From Orbilia blumenaviensis (Eukaryota; Ascomycota; Orbiliomycetes; Orbiliales; Orbiliaceae): 64,000 bases of DNA. Made by a program: the position numbers and the translations under genes. Positions 11,611-23,540 of the stretch are shown piece after piece. The stretch's first letter is position 1; each line of letters begins with the position of its first letter. The stretch spans positions 1,054,001-1,118,000 of the forward strand of contig JAVHNS010000001.1 of assembly GCA_036872755.1 (NCBI GenBank), given 5' to 3'. The notes under the pieces were generated by a model, which had not been told where the DNA came from, ran no database searches, and saw nothing but the letters and a program-made list of their open reading frames with translations.

Positions 11611-13167
11611 ATTTCTTTTCTCTTTTTTTCCCCTCTCTCTTTACTTTCTTTCCTCTCTTCTCTTTATTTTTATGCTTGCTCCTTTGTTTCACTATATATA
11701 GGAGCTACAATTTGGGTTTGGGGCGGTATACATCATTTACCGGCGTTATTCTTTTTTCTTCTCGTTTAAGGCGCTTGGTGAGAGGGGGGTTGGGTCTTGT
11801 TTAGAACGGTTGATTTCAGCGCGGTATCCTTTTCTTTGTTTTTTTTTCTTCTTTATTTTTCTTTAATGGGTGATCCTTCTACAATAATTTTTATATTGAT
11901 ATGGCGGGCCGCGTGGTATGGGGACGTTGTCCGTTTATAATTACAATAAGGTGGACCAGCTCGTTCTTCAGGTCTTTAAATGTCCAATTCTTCCTTGAGT
12001 AAGGCCTTTTTTATAGGGTTTTCGGATCTTATCAAGTGTTTAGATATCATCTATTGTGACATATTGATTATAACACTGCCAATTAAAAAAATATTTTGAT
12101 GTCGACGACCTCGCAGAGGCACGGCTGACTGCAGTAATACATCAGTTTGAGGTTTGTACGACCGGTCAGCCCAAAACCGCGAAAATTAACAACGAAGGGA
12201 TGAACGGACAATGCAATCATTCTATAATCAGACTACAGTATCGTCACAAGGCAAATTTATATAGATAGGTACACATATAATGACCAGGGACAAAGTTAAT
12301 CTGATCTCTTGGGGGGGTTTAATTCAGAAGATTGATTTGGTACCGTAGAGCACATACAGCGCAGAGGAAAGGTATACCTAAATTGCTGATAGCTCCCGTT
12401 ATTTTAGGTGGACGAAAATAGGCCTTAACCGTGAGCAACCCCCCCCTTTTGGGCTAGCAAGTCCGCAACCTAGGTTTATTCTGGAGTATCTCAGGAATAT
12501 ACTTCAATTGATAATGTCGTTTTGGATACGAAAACAATGTGGGATACGGACAGACATGTCTACACCCACAAAAATGAACAGATCCGAAGACACACATGCA
12601 AAAGGTCTATATGTCTATCAAAATGGGTTATAAATGCTTAGAGAAAAAACTTTTGATGGAACCGACAAATGATAGAAAAAACATAAGTCAAAATCAAAGC
12701 AAAACCAAAAGAAGAAAAGGGACAAAATGGATAGGATAGAGGGTATCAGTTTATAGGAAGGGAGGGGGCAAGAAAGGGTTCATAAAAAGTGTTACGAAAT
12801 TATCCTTCCAAGTCAAGAATGCAAATTATTAATAGAGGACGGAGAAGATAAAAAACGAAAAAAAGAAGAGGATTGAGAGATCTTATTCGAGACACGGGAG
12901 ACCCGATCGAACGGACTCGTGATGTTCATTAGGGAGGACTCGTTGCGCATGTCGAATGAAGGGGTTCAAAAGATCTCCAGGAACACAAAGATCAACGGTT
13001 GTAGGATATGCATATGATCTTCTAGCGCACAGAACACGGTGATCCAACGCACCAGGCTCTGTGTGCTGGAGATTGTTGCCCAAATAAAAAAGTAAATAAA
13101 AAATTTAAAAAAAGTTCGTGAGAAAAATTGAGAATGGGAAAAGAGAGGGGAGGCGCGGCGAAGGCAC
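11611..13167. other. Intergenic between convergent genes
   Basis: Contains the 3' ends of the upstream unrecognised gene and of HIS1. It is pyrimidine-rich at 11615-11690 and A-rich at 12640-12870. Frames at 12883-13394 (-) are shadows or non-coding. No gene, repeat or RNA is recognised. Confidence 0.6.
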
Positions 13168-14416
13168 TCAGTCCTTGCCGGCACGAGAGTTGATGATTTG
13201 CAGCACGAGTATATCGTGCGCACCCGCCTTCTCCAACCTATTAAAGATATGTTGTTAGCAATCGTGAAATTGCAAAGCCTGTTGAAACAGGTTGGCTGTA
13301 GTACGAATTTTGAGGATAAGAGAATCAGGGGACTTACTGGTCCATAACATCCGCCACACGAACTTGCTCGACCATTGCCTGAACGGCAACCCAACCCTCA
13401 TCCTCCAAAGAGGTGACGGTGGGTGCACGCTTCCCGGGAGTAATGTCGTGGACAATGGGTAGGAGCGTGCGTGGGATGTTGTACGAGCACAGCACGTACT
13501 TCTTCGCATCTGCAAGCCGGTCATGTTAGTTGCGTAAATCTAATTTAGATGATGTTTGAAGAGGGTCTTACTAATGACACCCTTGATGCGATTGACGACT
13601 ACCTCGGCGAGCTCGGGGTTGCGAGGGTTCTTTGATCTGATCAAAACAGCCTCGGTCGTCATAACCGTGGCGATGTCCATGAGACCAGCAGCCTTCATCG
13701 TCTCGCCAGACTCTACATCCACCCATTTGTATTTAGCTTCCGTATACTATATAAAAGGTTGAATGAAGTACTTACCGACGAGGTCAACAATCCCGTCGGC
13801 GACACCGAGGGCGCAGGCAGCCTCCACACTTCCTCCAACATACTTCATAACAGTCTTCAAACCGTTTTTCTCAACAGCTTCGGCACCAAACTTCTCGATC
13901 TCTAAGGACTTGAAGTACTCCCTGGAGAGATGGGTGAAGCTGGTGACGACAGTCTTGCCAACGAGCTCCCTGGGATCCTTGATTGACCCATTGGCCGGAA
14001 CCTGGACCTGAAGCTTGCACTTTCCAAACCCGAGTTCCAGTACCTCATCGACGGAGGTCTGGTGTTCTGCGACCTGGTCTTGGCCGGTGATACCGAGGTC
14101 GCAACGACCCTCCCCGACGAAAACCGGGATATCTGCAGCTCCGAGGAAGACTAGAGCGATGCCCTGGTTGATGCAGAGAGCAATATCAAGGCGGTTGTGC
14201 CTGTGGAATTTGATATCCGATCCTTTAAGCAGGGCCAACGCTGTTTCGTAAAGACGGCCCTCTGTACGTACACACAAAAAAAAGGTTATTAGCACCCGGA
14301 TTTATAACAAACACCCGACGTCAAAAACTAATGAATTGAGAAGGCGGCTTACTCTTCGGAACGGCAAAGAGAAGGCGACCATCGAGACTATTGAACAAAT
14401 CGATGGAGAAGACCAT
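13168..14416 (-). CDS. HIS1: ATP phosphoribosyltransferase, first step of histidine synthesis
   Basis: Catalyses condensation of ATP with PRPP to form phosphoribosyl-ATP; cytosolic, feedback-inhibited by histidine. Five exons read from the right: 14416-14353, 14261-13776, 13712-13572, 13509-13338, 13237-13168 (310 aa). Every splice restores a conserved join, for example AVPKKGRLYE, DLVESGETMKAAGL and GVINAKKYVLC. The body shows the PRPP-binding region and DLGITGQDQ, and the C-terminal ACT-like regulatory domain ends HDILVLQIINSRAG. Length fits the long-form fungal enzyme (yeast His1 is 297 aa). The chosen start gives the usual short N terminus. A second in-frame ATG 31 codons upstream (14509) is noted separately. 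A partial CPC1/Gcn4-like site (TGACTAA) lies near 14902, which is weak evidence. Confidence 0.97.
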
Positions 14417-15852
14417 TGTGTTAGTTTTCTGAAAGTATTGAGAAGGTAATAAAAAGGTCGATGAGAAGATGTTATCGATGATATCGACGATGAAGTCCAT
14501 GAAGATCATGAAGGTGCAAGAGAATGAAGAAACTGGATTGGATTGCAATCGCACCTATTAACCAAATCCATAGTGTCTCTTCCGTATTCGATGTTCAGTG
14601 AGACAAGACCTCAATTAGACCGTAGAGTGAGAGACGCTGGCCGAGGAAGCTGAGCGACAATGAAGGTTGACGATGCTACAGTCCGCTCGCTTTGACGGAA
14701 AGCTTGAGAGACCGTGATCGATGGAGGCGACTCGCGTCAGAGCTGCTGCCTTTTAGGAAATGAAGGAATAGGGTATAGGGAGAGAGTGAGGTTGTTGGTA
14801 GTGCTGATTGAATTGGAATGAACGGGATTGGAGGTTTGGACCAGATCTACGTCGAAGGTTTTAAATGGCCTGGCGGGACCTGCATAGCAGAGTATTAACG
14901 TTGACTAATTGAGAGCTGCGCAGAGCCGGGCCGATAGCGGCTGTTGTAGTTCTGCAACACAGCTTTAGCTAGTAAACCCAGCAATGATGACTCCATTCCC
15001 GCCCCGAATTGAATCCAAATCCAATCCAATCCGATCCAGTTAGGTCTGCTCCGGCCTGCCCCTCTCTGGAACCCCTCCGGACTTCGACTGAACAAACGAT
15101 TCTATGACAATTAGAATTGATTGCGGCAGGGCTAACCCATATGTGTGGCCATGGCCTCCAACTGGTCGCTTTCACTGGCTGGTTGGAACCCTTGGCTGCA
15201 GCAAAAGCTTGTGCCCCCGGCCATATTTAAACAAACAACAAGCAGCTGCCGTGGACCCATCAGGGGCAGGCCATTATATCATATATCACTCCGTCTACTT
15301 CTAATTAGACATGCCATTGAGTAATAATGATGGAGCTTCCCTGGCCGGTCTGGCAACTAGCTAAACCCATCCTGGAACCCGACCAGACCATGGGCTGTCA
15401 ACGGCCAATCAGCAGGCTGACAACTACCATGAGGAAGTTAGTGGCATGTACCCTTCAAAATGTGTTGAACACACAACACATTATCCAAGATGTTTGTCAG
15501 GCTTTGTGAGATCGTCCATGTGTTGTAGGTGTTGTCACTCAGTTTGTCCGGTCTTGGCAGCCCTCAAAGCTTCTCCCCAGCCAGCCCAAAGCGTTTGCCC
15601 TAAAGCGAAGCCCTTCGAACAAACAAGAAAAAAAATAGCCCAGCCTAATCCAGACCACACCGAAAATTCCCTGTCTGCCCAGCTCCAACAAAAAAAATTC
15701 AGATCTCCAAATCCTCTCAATCCCCATCTACCAAAATCCTGTAGCTCTTTTCGACGCCGACGACGACCACGCCCTCCCCAACCTCTTTTCAACCGCCGAC
15801 AAATCAACTTCTAAAAGTTTCGATAATTTCTTCGAATCACATTTAATTCAAG
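14417..15852. promoter_or_regulatory. Divergent HIS1/RPS28 promoter region
   Basis: This 1.4-kb spacer separates two divergently transcribed genes. A CCAAT box is present at about 15405-15409, some 450 bp before the RPS28 start. TGACTAA at about 14902-14908 is one base away from the general amino-acid-control site TGACTCA. Direct measurements are not possible here, so regulatory roles are inferred from motif and position only. Frames at 15446-15814 read through leader DNA and are not supported. Confidence 0.5.
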
Positions 15853-16565
15853 ATGGAAGGAAAGACCCCAGTCAAGCTGGTCAAGGTTACCAAGGTACGA
15901 ATGGGCTGTTCAATTTGATGACAGGGCTGTCTTTTGGAGATTTCACGATGCTAACTTTTGGTGCTACAGGTTCTCGGACGTACCGGTAAGCTCTATTCTC
16001 ATTTTTATGCCTTCGATTTGTTTCTTGAGCACGAAATCAGCAGGAAAGAGGAGGTTGTAGTCATAGTTGAAAATTTGGATGAAACGAAAAGGACAGAATA
16101 CACGACAAGGACACACCAATGACGAAGGATATACGACCTGAGGATGAAGAAGGAGGACTTTTATAGCTATACCACGACATGAAAGGAGGAGAAACCGGGT
16201 TTGAAGGAAAATTCGAGATTGGGAAATGTGGTGGAGGTGGAGTCAGACCGGTGGACAGATGAACGGGAATACTGCTGCTGGCCAACCAAATATTCGAGCG
16301 ACAGAGAACTGATCCGACCATTTTTCTTGATTCACAGGTTCCCGTGGAGGTGTCACCCAGGTCCGTGTCGAGTTCTTGGACGACAAGACCCGAAGCATCA
16401 TCAGAAACGTCAAGGGACCCGTCAGAGAAGGTATTTCCAACCCTCTTCTTCTTTTTCTTCTATCTTATCCCCTGGAAGCCATCACGACTAATATAGAATC
16501 AATTTTCTCTAGACGACATCCTCTGCCTCCTCGAATCCGAACGTGAGGCTAGAAGATTAAGATAG
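15853..16565 (+). CDS. RPS28: 40S ribosomal protein eS28
   Basis: Small-subunit protein located near the mRNA exit channel. Four exons, 15853-15894, 15970-15985, 16338-16430 and 16513-16565, give exactly 67 aa. The product matches eS28 end to end: [19 protein letters not shown], then [19 protein letters not shown] and the C-terminal [16 protein letters not shown]. Exon 2 is only 16 nt. Intron 2 is 352 bp, much longer than others in this window, and is purine-rich; ribosomal-protein introns sometimes host snoRNAs. The first two introns follow codons for KVTK and GRTG, so the coding sequence is scattered in small pieces and is invisible as a single open frame. Confidence 0.97.
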
Positions 16566-19256
16566 ACAGCCAACATCACCATGTTGTTTTTTGTCATCTT
16601 TATCGTTCCTTCATCTATTTCGGCCTTTGTTTTTTACTGTGTAGACTCTTAGCAAGGAGAAGGGGAGAGTGAGAGAGACGGATAGGGAGAAGGAGAGACG
16701 GGAAAAAAGGAGGATGTGGAGGAGGATTATGGATATGTCTTCGATACGATAATTGACGAACTCCTTCCCGCCTCCCTTTCCACATACACGAGCGCGACGT
16801 TTGCTCCTCGACGACAGCAACGATCACGACGACGATATTTCACACACACTCACACAATACCATATACGCACCCCTTTTTCTTTGTCCATAATATTATATT
16901 ATTATATCCTCCTCCCGCCCTTCCTTCGCTTCTTTTATTTTTCCTAACCTACTACTACTGTTACTATTATCATCATTACTATTACGGCGTCTTGACTTTT
17001 AACACCCACCCCGTTGGCACGCTATTCCGTCATACAACCTCCCTTTTTTCTCTCTTATGTTCGTTAGGCTACGATGAATGCAGCTGATTCGAACACAACC
17101 CCCCTTCCTTATATGCCGTTAAAGTGATATATGAGAAAAATGACGTGAAGTGCTGTAGAACATTATATAAATGCATCTGATGCCAAAAGACGCTAGGGCC
17201 AGTCCGCATTGTAAAATTACGGCCCCCCAGAGCGGATACAAGCGGAAACAGGTCCCACTGCCTGGCCTGCCATCACAGGACTATACATGTATACTTAATT
17301 ATATATAACCCCGGGTTAGAATTACGGATCACTCAGATACCACGGGATTATTGATGAATTGGCTACCTCCAAAGCCTTAGATATTCAAGATGATATGCAA
17401 TTGCAAGTTGACCATTATAAGTACTTGAGTAAGTCTAATAGTATACCCTTACAGGGCCACTGAAGTCGGCATGTACTGGTCTCATAGAGTATATCAAATT
17501 TGTTCGTACGTATCTACCCAAGACCCTTTGATGCTGACGAAATGATAGATATGCCGTCTATGTGACTCCAGTTGAGTCTATCCGTCACCTGGAACTTGCC
17601 ATTCTGCATTTGTTTTTGGTATACCTGCTTCCCATTATCAATCGCAATTAGTATATAAACTGATCTCGGAGTTAAAACTAGCCTCAATATAAACAATATA
17701 TTTCAATTCTCGAGTTTAGTGCTGATATGCGGATCTAGTCTGTGACAACGCCTAAACATATGGGAGGCCAAAACTGCATTTCCTATCATTGATATCACGG
17801 GATTTCTATAGGAACTTATATTAAAGCTAGAAAAGTGTCTTCTTGCAGCCTCGAGGATATGTATATACTTCTAAGTCTAACAAAGGTTGTCTTATTAAGT
17901 AGTAGTAGTAGAAGTAATAGTAGTAGTAGTAATAGTAGTAGCAGTAATAATACCATCCGCCTGAAAAAAAAAAGGAAAAAAAAGAAAAGGAAACAAACCT
18001 CCACCGCTCCGAATAAAACTAGATAAGAGATCCCTCCGAGAAGTAGAAGAAGTTTCAACATGCTTAGGAGAATAAAAGGAAGGAACAAGCAATCAAAAAA
18101 GAAGTAGGATGAAAAAAAAAAGTCTATAGAGTCATTCTCTCCACTTGTTTCCCCTTCCATTTCCAGTCCAGTCGGATAATGACACCCCGAGCTATATAAG
18201 AAAGAAAGAGAAAAACACGTATAGCTCCCCGTTACCGCCGTATCCCATGTTTCCCACGTTCAAAAAAAAAAAAAAAATATAGAACAAACAGCGCAAAAAA
18301 GAAAAAAAAAAGGAAGAAACCAGAGATATATATAGATAAGAGTGAAGATAGGTCTGCCCAATCGTCCGGTAGATAGATAGATAAATAAGAGACTTATTAA
18401 AGGAAATTCGTTTCTTGAAAAGGAGAACCAAAAAGAAGAAAGAAGCTATCTAGAAGAGAAGACGCATTCGATGGGAAAGCAAAAGATATATCCTGGTATC
18501 TGAGAAGACATAGCGCTACCAGATCCGTTTCCGAACCCCTTTGCTAAAAGAGAGGACCAAGGAAGGGAAAAAATGATGATGAAAAAAGAGATAACTCCGT
18601 CTCCTGGTGCTCCGGGAGAATCTATGCAAGAGGGTTGGGGAGAGATGGTATGTCGTCGAGCGAGAAGGGAGCGTGGTGATAGCACTGCGAGGAAGTAGGA
18701 TGGCAAGTTGGGTGTTTGGTATCTTGGCTCATGGGGACTAAGAGATAGATAACCGTAGCTTCTTCCCATGAGGCAAGAAAACGCAGCAAAAAACCAGCTT
18801 TTGAGTTCGCGGGGAAGGAGCAACATAGTCGGCGCTTGGTGAAATGTAAAGATTCATTTTTTGTTTTCGTCCCGTCGTTAGAGCTTGGAGAAAGGCAAAA
18901 AAAAGAAAAGCAAAAAGAAAAAAAAACGAAAGATGAGGTATAGATGTAGCAGACGAAGTTTTTGTTTTGTCAAAAAGAAAGCAAGGACTAAACGATGGCA
19001 TTAGAAAAGCGAAAGAGAAGATTCTGGCTTCGGCTCATTAGGGTCAGGTGATCGCCCCGAATTAACTAATTAGCCCAAGTACCCCCTTACTTCGTAGCAA
19101 GGCCCACTCCCTCCGAGGGATGGTGTCCGCATATTAAGATCCACGTGTGAAACCAGGCCCCTTGATTGGCAAGAAAAGGAAGAAACTCCAGTGGTAATCC
19201 AGACCAAATGGAGCCTTTTTGATGGTTAAGAGACGCGTTTCTAGTCAAGTGTGAAT
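16566..19256. other. Intergenic between convergent genes, simple repeats
   Basis: Holds the 3' ends of RPS28 and the cyclin gene. Notable content: a CT/AT-rich stretch at 16840-17000, an AGT/AAT triplet tract at about 17899-17950, and several A-rich runs at 17960-18320 and 18890-18930. The frames here (for example 16716-17087 and 18446-18826) are low complexity and begin at non-ATG codons or overlap others. No gene is supported. Confidence 0.6.
17899..17950. repeat. AGT/AAT trinucleotide tract
   Basis: An interrupted (AGT)n tract with AAT and AGC variants in gene-free DNA. It produces leucine-rich or serine-rich frames on either strand that are not genes. Confidence 0.75.
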
Positions 19257-20598
19257 TCATTCGGTTGCTGTGGCTGCAAACTCTGGACGGTTGGCCAGTT
19301 CCTCTCTGGCATAGAACTGGACCAACATATTGCCGTATGATTCCAGTTCCTCAACAGGGATCGACAAACGGAAGTCGTTCAGTGTCAGGAACTGAAGCTC
19401 CAGGTGATTCAGCTCAACAAGTGGCAGTCCTCCAACCTGTGTTTTGTATCAATATATGTCAGTCGGCTGTATTTTCTTAGAAAGGGCTACAGTAAGAGGA
19501 GAGGGTGCGAACCTTAGCGTATCTAGAATTTGTGTAGAAGATGTCAGAGAAGAACTTGGAAGCGCATGTGACACCGGCGATAACCAGGCGATGGATATTG
19601 TAGCTGTCGACAACAAAGAAGTTTCCAAAGCCCTGGGCATGTTCTCCGGCAGCATCCTGAGGGGGAACAGTGGCAGATCCGGGAGTAGCGGGCCTGATGT
19701 TGTTAACCTGGTGGACAGTTCCAGCATTGATCCGCTCAGTCATCCGGTCAAAGTACACTAGGAGGGAGAGGAAGACCTCGTAGGTGGTTGGGCAGTATCG
19801 GTGGATCCGGCTGAGGTAACTGTGGATAGTGATGGTTGGGACATTCTTTCCGTGAAAGGCCAAAACACTAGTTGCCTGTTCAGGGAGATTGCCCGAACCG
19901 TCCGTAGCCGGCATGTTACGATGGAGGTTCTCATGGTTTCGATCATTAGTAGTTGTGATTTTGGTCAGCAGAGCGGAAACCAGCTCGATGATGTCAGGGA
20001 CGCCCATCTGGCTGACGTCAAATCGAGTGTCGCTGAATCTAACCCGTCTCCTGGAGAAGGTCTGCGAAGAACCATTGTTATTGGCGTCCGCTCGAGCCAG
20101 TTCAGCCAGGTGAGCTAGATCCCTTAGCACGACAACTGAAGGCTGAGCCATTGATGTGTTTTGAAGGGATGACGATCTACGGTGCCGTACCGGCGTCGAG
20201 GCAGCGGTAGTTGGGGCACTGGAGGAAGCGGCCGAAGAATGCCTGGCATGGGTGGTTGGAGGAGTGACCTGAGATGTTTGAGGGGTGCCTCTTGACGGAC
20301 GATCCGAGGATGCAGATGATGAAGAAGGGAAGTGGTTTGATGTCTGCGATGGCAGGGTGGATGGAGTGGTCCCTGTTGATGATGATACTGCTGATATGGT
20401 TGTTGATGACGCCAGTGACGGTGGCGGTGGGACGCGAGAGCTGGAGCTGGAGCGCTGAGCTGAGGAAACGGACCTGGGCTCGGCCTGATCGTAAGGTGTC
20501 GATGGGTTAGACTGGGGGATTCGATATGTCTGGTGAGATGATGAATGGCGATACGGCTCGCATTCTACCTGGGATGAGCCCGATGACGGGGCGACCAT
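19257..20598 (-). CDS. PREG/Pho80-type cyclin
   Basis: Two exons from the right: 20598-19513 and 19436-19257 (421 aa). The N-terminal ~200 residues are Ser/Thr/Pro-rich and disordered. They are followed by a Pho80-family cyclin domain at about residues 255-385: YLSRIHRYCPTTYEVFLSLL, then FVVDSYNIHRLVIAGVTCAS, KFFSDIFYTNSRYAKVGGLP and LVELNHLELQFLTLNDFRLS. Pho80/PREG cyclins partner a Pho85-type CDK and hold the phosphate-response factor inactive when phosphate is plentiful. The splice joins RYAK to VGGLP, a near-invariant join in the family, yet its donor is the unusual GTTCGC. The start is the first ATG of the frame (MVAPSSGSS). A CAG acceptor-like site (TTTTTTGCTTCAG) just upstream suggests a spliced leader. 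Confidence 0.93.
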
Positions 20599-23540
20599 AA
20601 TCGCCTGGTCGAAGGAAGGATAGTGGACCTGAAGCAAAAAAGCAGCCGGGACGGATTAGTTCTAGCCACTCAAGTAAGTCCACCAAATAGTAGATCTAAT
20701 CAATCAATCAATCATAACCACAGCCAGAACCGGAACCACGACCGTAACCGTGACCAGGCAATCGCATCAACAGCAGACAGAAGTCAGGAACGAAAGTGTA
20801 AGAATAGTATAGTCTGGTGGAGACAAAACAAAAGCTATAGCAGCCGCAAGATATAGGTAAGCAAGGCAGGCAGACAGGAAGGGGTCCGGGTCTGTCTATA
20901 TATCAGTCGGATATTAGACATTACTAATGGGAACTGAAGGCTACCCGTCCGTGATTTCGCATTGTTCCGTCGGCCTTCTAGAAGACTGCCAGGAAAAGAG
21001 ACCATTGGGAGAAACGACAATGAAGACGACGATGGAGAGGTGCCTTTTATTCACGGTGGGACCGAGCATCATTGGTCCAACCTCCGGAAACATTATTGTT
21101 CATCCACCCATTCGCTCGCTCATTCATCCGTCCATCATTCCATCCTTCCATCCTTCCACCCATTGGATGCTCTCCGGGTTGAATGATCTCAGCAATGACG
21201 ACGGCAAGAACCAGAAAAGGTTTCAACATACTCGGGACAGGTGAAACCGTTCATCAAAGCAAGAGAGGGAGAAGGAGGGAGAGCACAACAGCCTAGCATC
21301 TGGCATGTACCTAGGTCAATCCTGCAATCCCCTGAAACCGAGGAAGGCGGCACCGGTGGGAGTGGCAGCGGTGGTTGTGCATTCTTGCAGAAGCGGGGAC
21401 AGTGCAGTTTACGTTTTGGTTGGAAACAAGAAAGAAAAACCTGAAAGATCAGATGAACTCACGGGCGCCGAACGGGAATATCAATCGAATTCCCTTGTGG
21501 TCGCACAGCGTAATATGTTCCTGCCGACAGTCACTGCATTAAGGGTATTGAGAAGGGTGGAGAAGATCTGAGGATCGATTGAGTGGATACAAGAATTCGA
21601 AAGGGAGGAGTGGGAGCTTGTCGAGAAGCTGCTGCTTCTTTTTTCTGAGATGCTGCAGCGTTCATCAACAGCCAACCAAAAACCAGCCGACAGACTGACA
21701 AAACAGCCTGACAGAAAAACTTCGGCAGATCGGGAAACCCGACCTAACCGTTAGGAAAGAAACGGGGAGCCACGGATCATAAGCCGCATCGGAAAGGACA
21801 GTGCCAGAGGCGTACAGCATCAAACGAAGAGAACGCCGTTGTGAAAAATGGCGTTCGTCCGGCGGGCCCTCATCAATGAGTGTATCATATCGTGAACGGG
21901 TACAACCAAACCAAAGAAAAGCCCATCTAGCGGGCGGGGGACAGTTGACAAAAATAGGAACCAATCTGGAAGGAACGTGAACGGACAAACAGATCAAGCC
22001 GGCCAATAGATAAGACCAGCGCCTGCCCGTGGGGAGGTTTGGCCCAGGCTGCACAACCGGCAGGGCAATGACGGTGGCCAGCCACTCAAACATGGCAGGC
22101 ACCATCCTTTTGATGCTATCATGCACGGAGCCCTTCCACAGACCGATTTCCCACAATCTGCAAGCCCAAATCACCCGTTGTATGAAACCAGGGGCCTGAT
22201 GCCAATTCACGCCTTTTCCTGCTCGTGCATAGGGGAACTCTGATGTAAACGTGAGGAACCGGAGCAGAGTGATGATGATGAGGAGGATCCAAGCGTCATC
22301 CCACGACTCTGGCCACCACGAACCCCCCCAGCTTGACGGGTAAAGAGATAAACAGGGTGCAGTGACGATATGTCAAGGCGGTGGAGCAGATATCATGATT
22401 TCATGACTTCGCGACGCCCACACGCACGCACACACGCACGAATCCAAATGAGCTGGGCAGAAATATACCAAGCCAAACTGAACTTGACTGAACTGAACTG
22501 AGCTGAAGACCAAAAGAAAAATGTTTATGTAACCACCTACCTGTAGCATTACTGAGGTTTGTTGAAGCGAGAAAAGAAGGAGGGAAGGGCCGAAGTGGAG
22601 TCGAATCGGTAGCCACTAACCAAACAAGAACTGGCTGATTGCTTGGTTTCTTCAAGGTTATAATGCCTTGGCTTTCTAACGAGATGTCCACAAACCGAAT
22701 CCGCGAAAGGGAGCTCTGTGAAATGCGAAATCCACGTGCAGGGACACCGAATCCAAAGATGTTTACGTGGAGAGAAAGAAACGAGGATGTAGATGGGGGG
22801 GCCTGCTTCGGTGGATGATGATGGGGGGTGATTTTTTCGGAGAGGTGTGGTGATGTAAGTCGGTTGGTCCGGTCGGTCTGGGCCGGGGCTGGTTTATCTC
22901 GGGTGGGTTTTTGGTTTGACTTTTCCGAGAAAAGAGAGAGCGAGAGAGAGTTTGATATCGATCCCACGTCGGAGAGCTGCAGTGCCGTCTGAGTGCGATT
23001 CCGAGTAAATGCGACCGGTATATATATAAATACTTAGGTATATATATATATTTCTATACTATGCTATGCTGCCTCGAGCACGATGTATCGGAAAAAATGA
23101 AACGGAGTGAAAGATAAGAACACCCGAAGTATATATGTCCGTATGTATGAAACGACAACGTATCGAAAGGTGTAACGGCGGAAAAGCAACAGCAGCAACA
23201 GGAGCAGCGGTCGTAGGAGTCGTAGTATGATATATATAAAAAAAATAAAGAAGATTGAAAGACGAAGAAGAAGAAATAGAAGAAAGGAGGATCCGGAACA
23301 GGAAGGGGGGAGGATTGTACAACTGTTTTGTACGTACGACTTCGCCTGCGAGTTCCTCTGAGCCTGGGCTGCCTGTCGAACAGGCGGCGGAGCGGGCTTT
23401 TGCTGGGCGAAGAGCTAGCTATTGAAGAGCTAGCTAGGCCAGATAAACAACGAACCAGCCACTCACAGGCAATCGAAAACGTAACAGACCCAAACAAGCT
23501 TTGATGCAAGAGAGCAGGAGCATAAGCAGGCAAAACCCCC
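20599..23540. other. Probable long leader/promoter of the cyclin gene
   Basis: About 2.9 kb with no supported gene upstream of the PREG/Pho80-like start. Minus-strand frames of 159-188 codons (21665-22210, 22401-22967, 23054-23533) are open, but low in complexity and without conserved motifs. They may lie in leader RNA or introns. Simple sequence occurs at about 21100-21165 (CATC/CATT) and about 23018-23052 (TA). Fungal cyclin genes often have long leaders, which is the inference here. Confidence 0.45.
21102..21168. repeat. CATT/CATC/CCTT tetranucleotide tract
   Basis: Degenerate tetranucleotide units (CATTCGCT, CATC, CCTTC) repeat for about 65 bp in the region upstream of the cyclin gene. 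Simple sequence only. Confidence 0.65.

Noticed and set aside
21665..22210. 181-codon minus-strand ORF
   Set aside because: No recognisable domain, irregular composition, and it lies in the probable leader of the cyclin gene; open frames of this size occur by chance at this GC content.
22401..22967. 188-codon minus-strand ORF beginning with a Ser/Leu-rich stretch
   Set aside because: Low complexity driven by CT-rich DNA, with no conserved motif or splice partner found.
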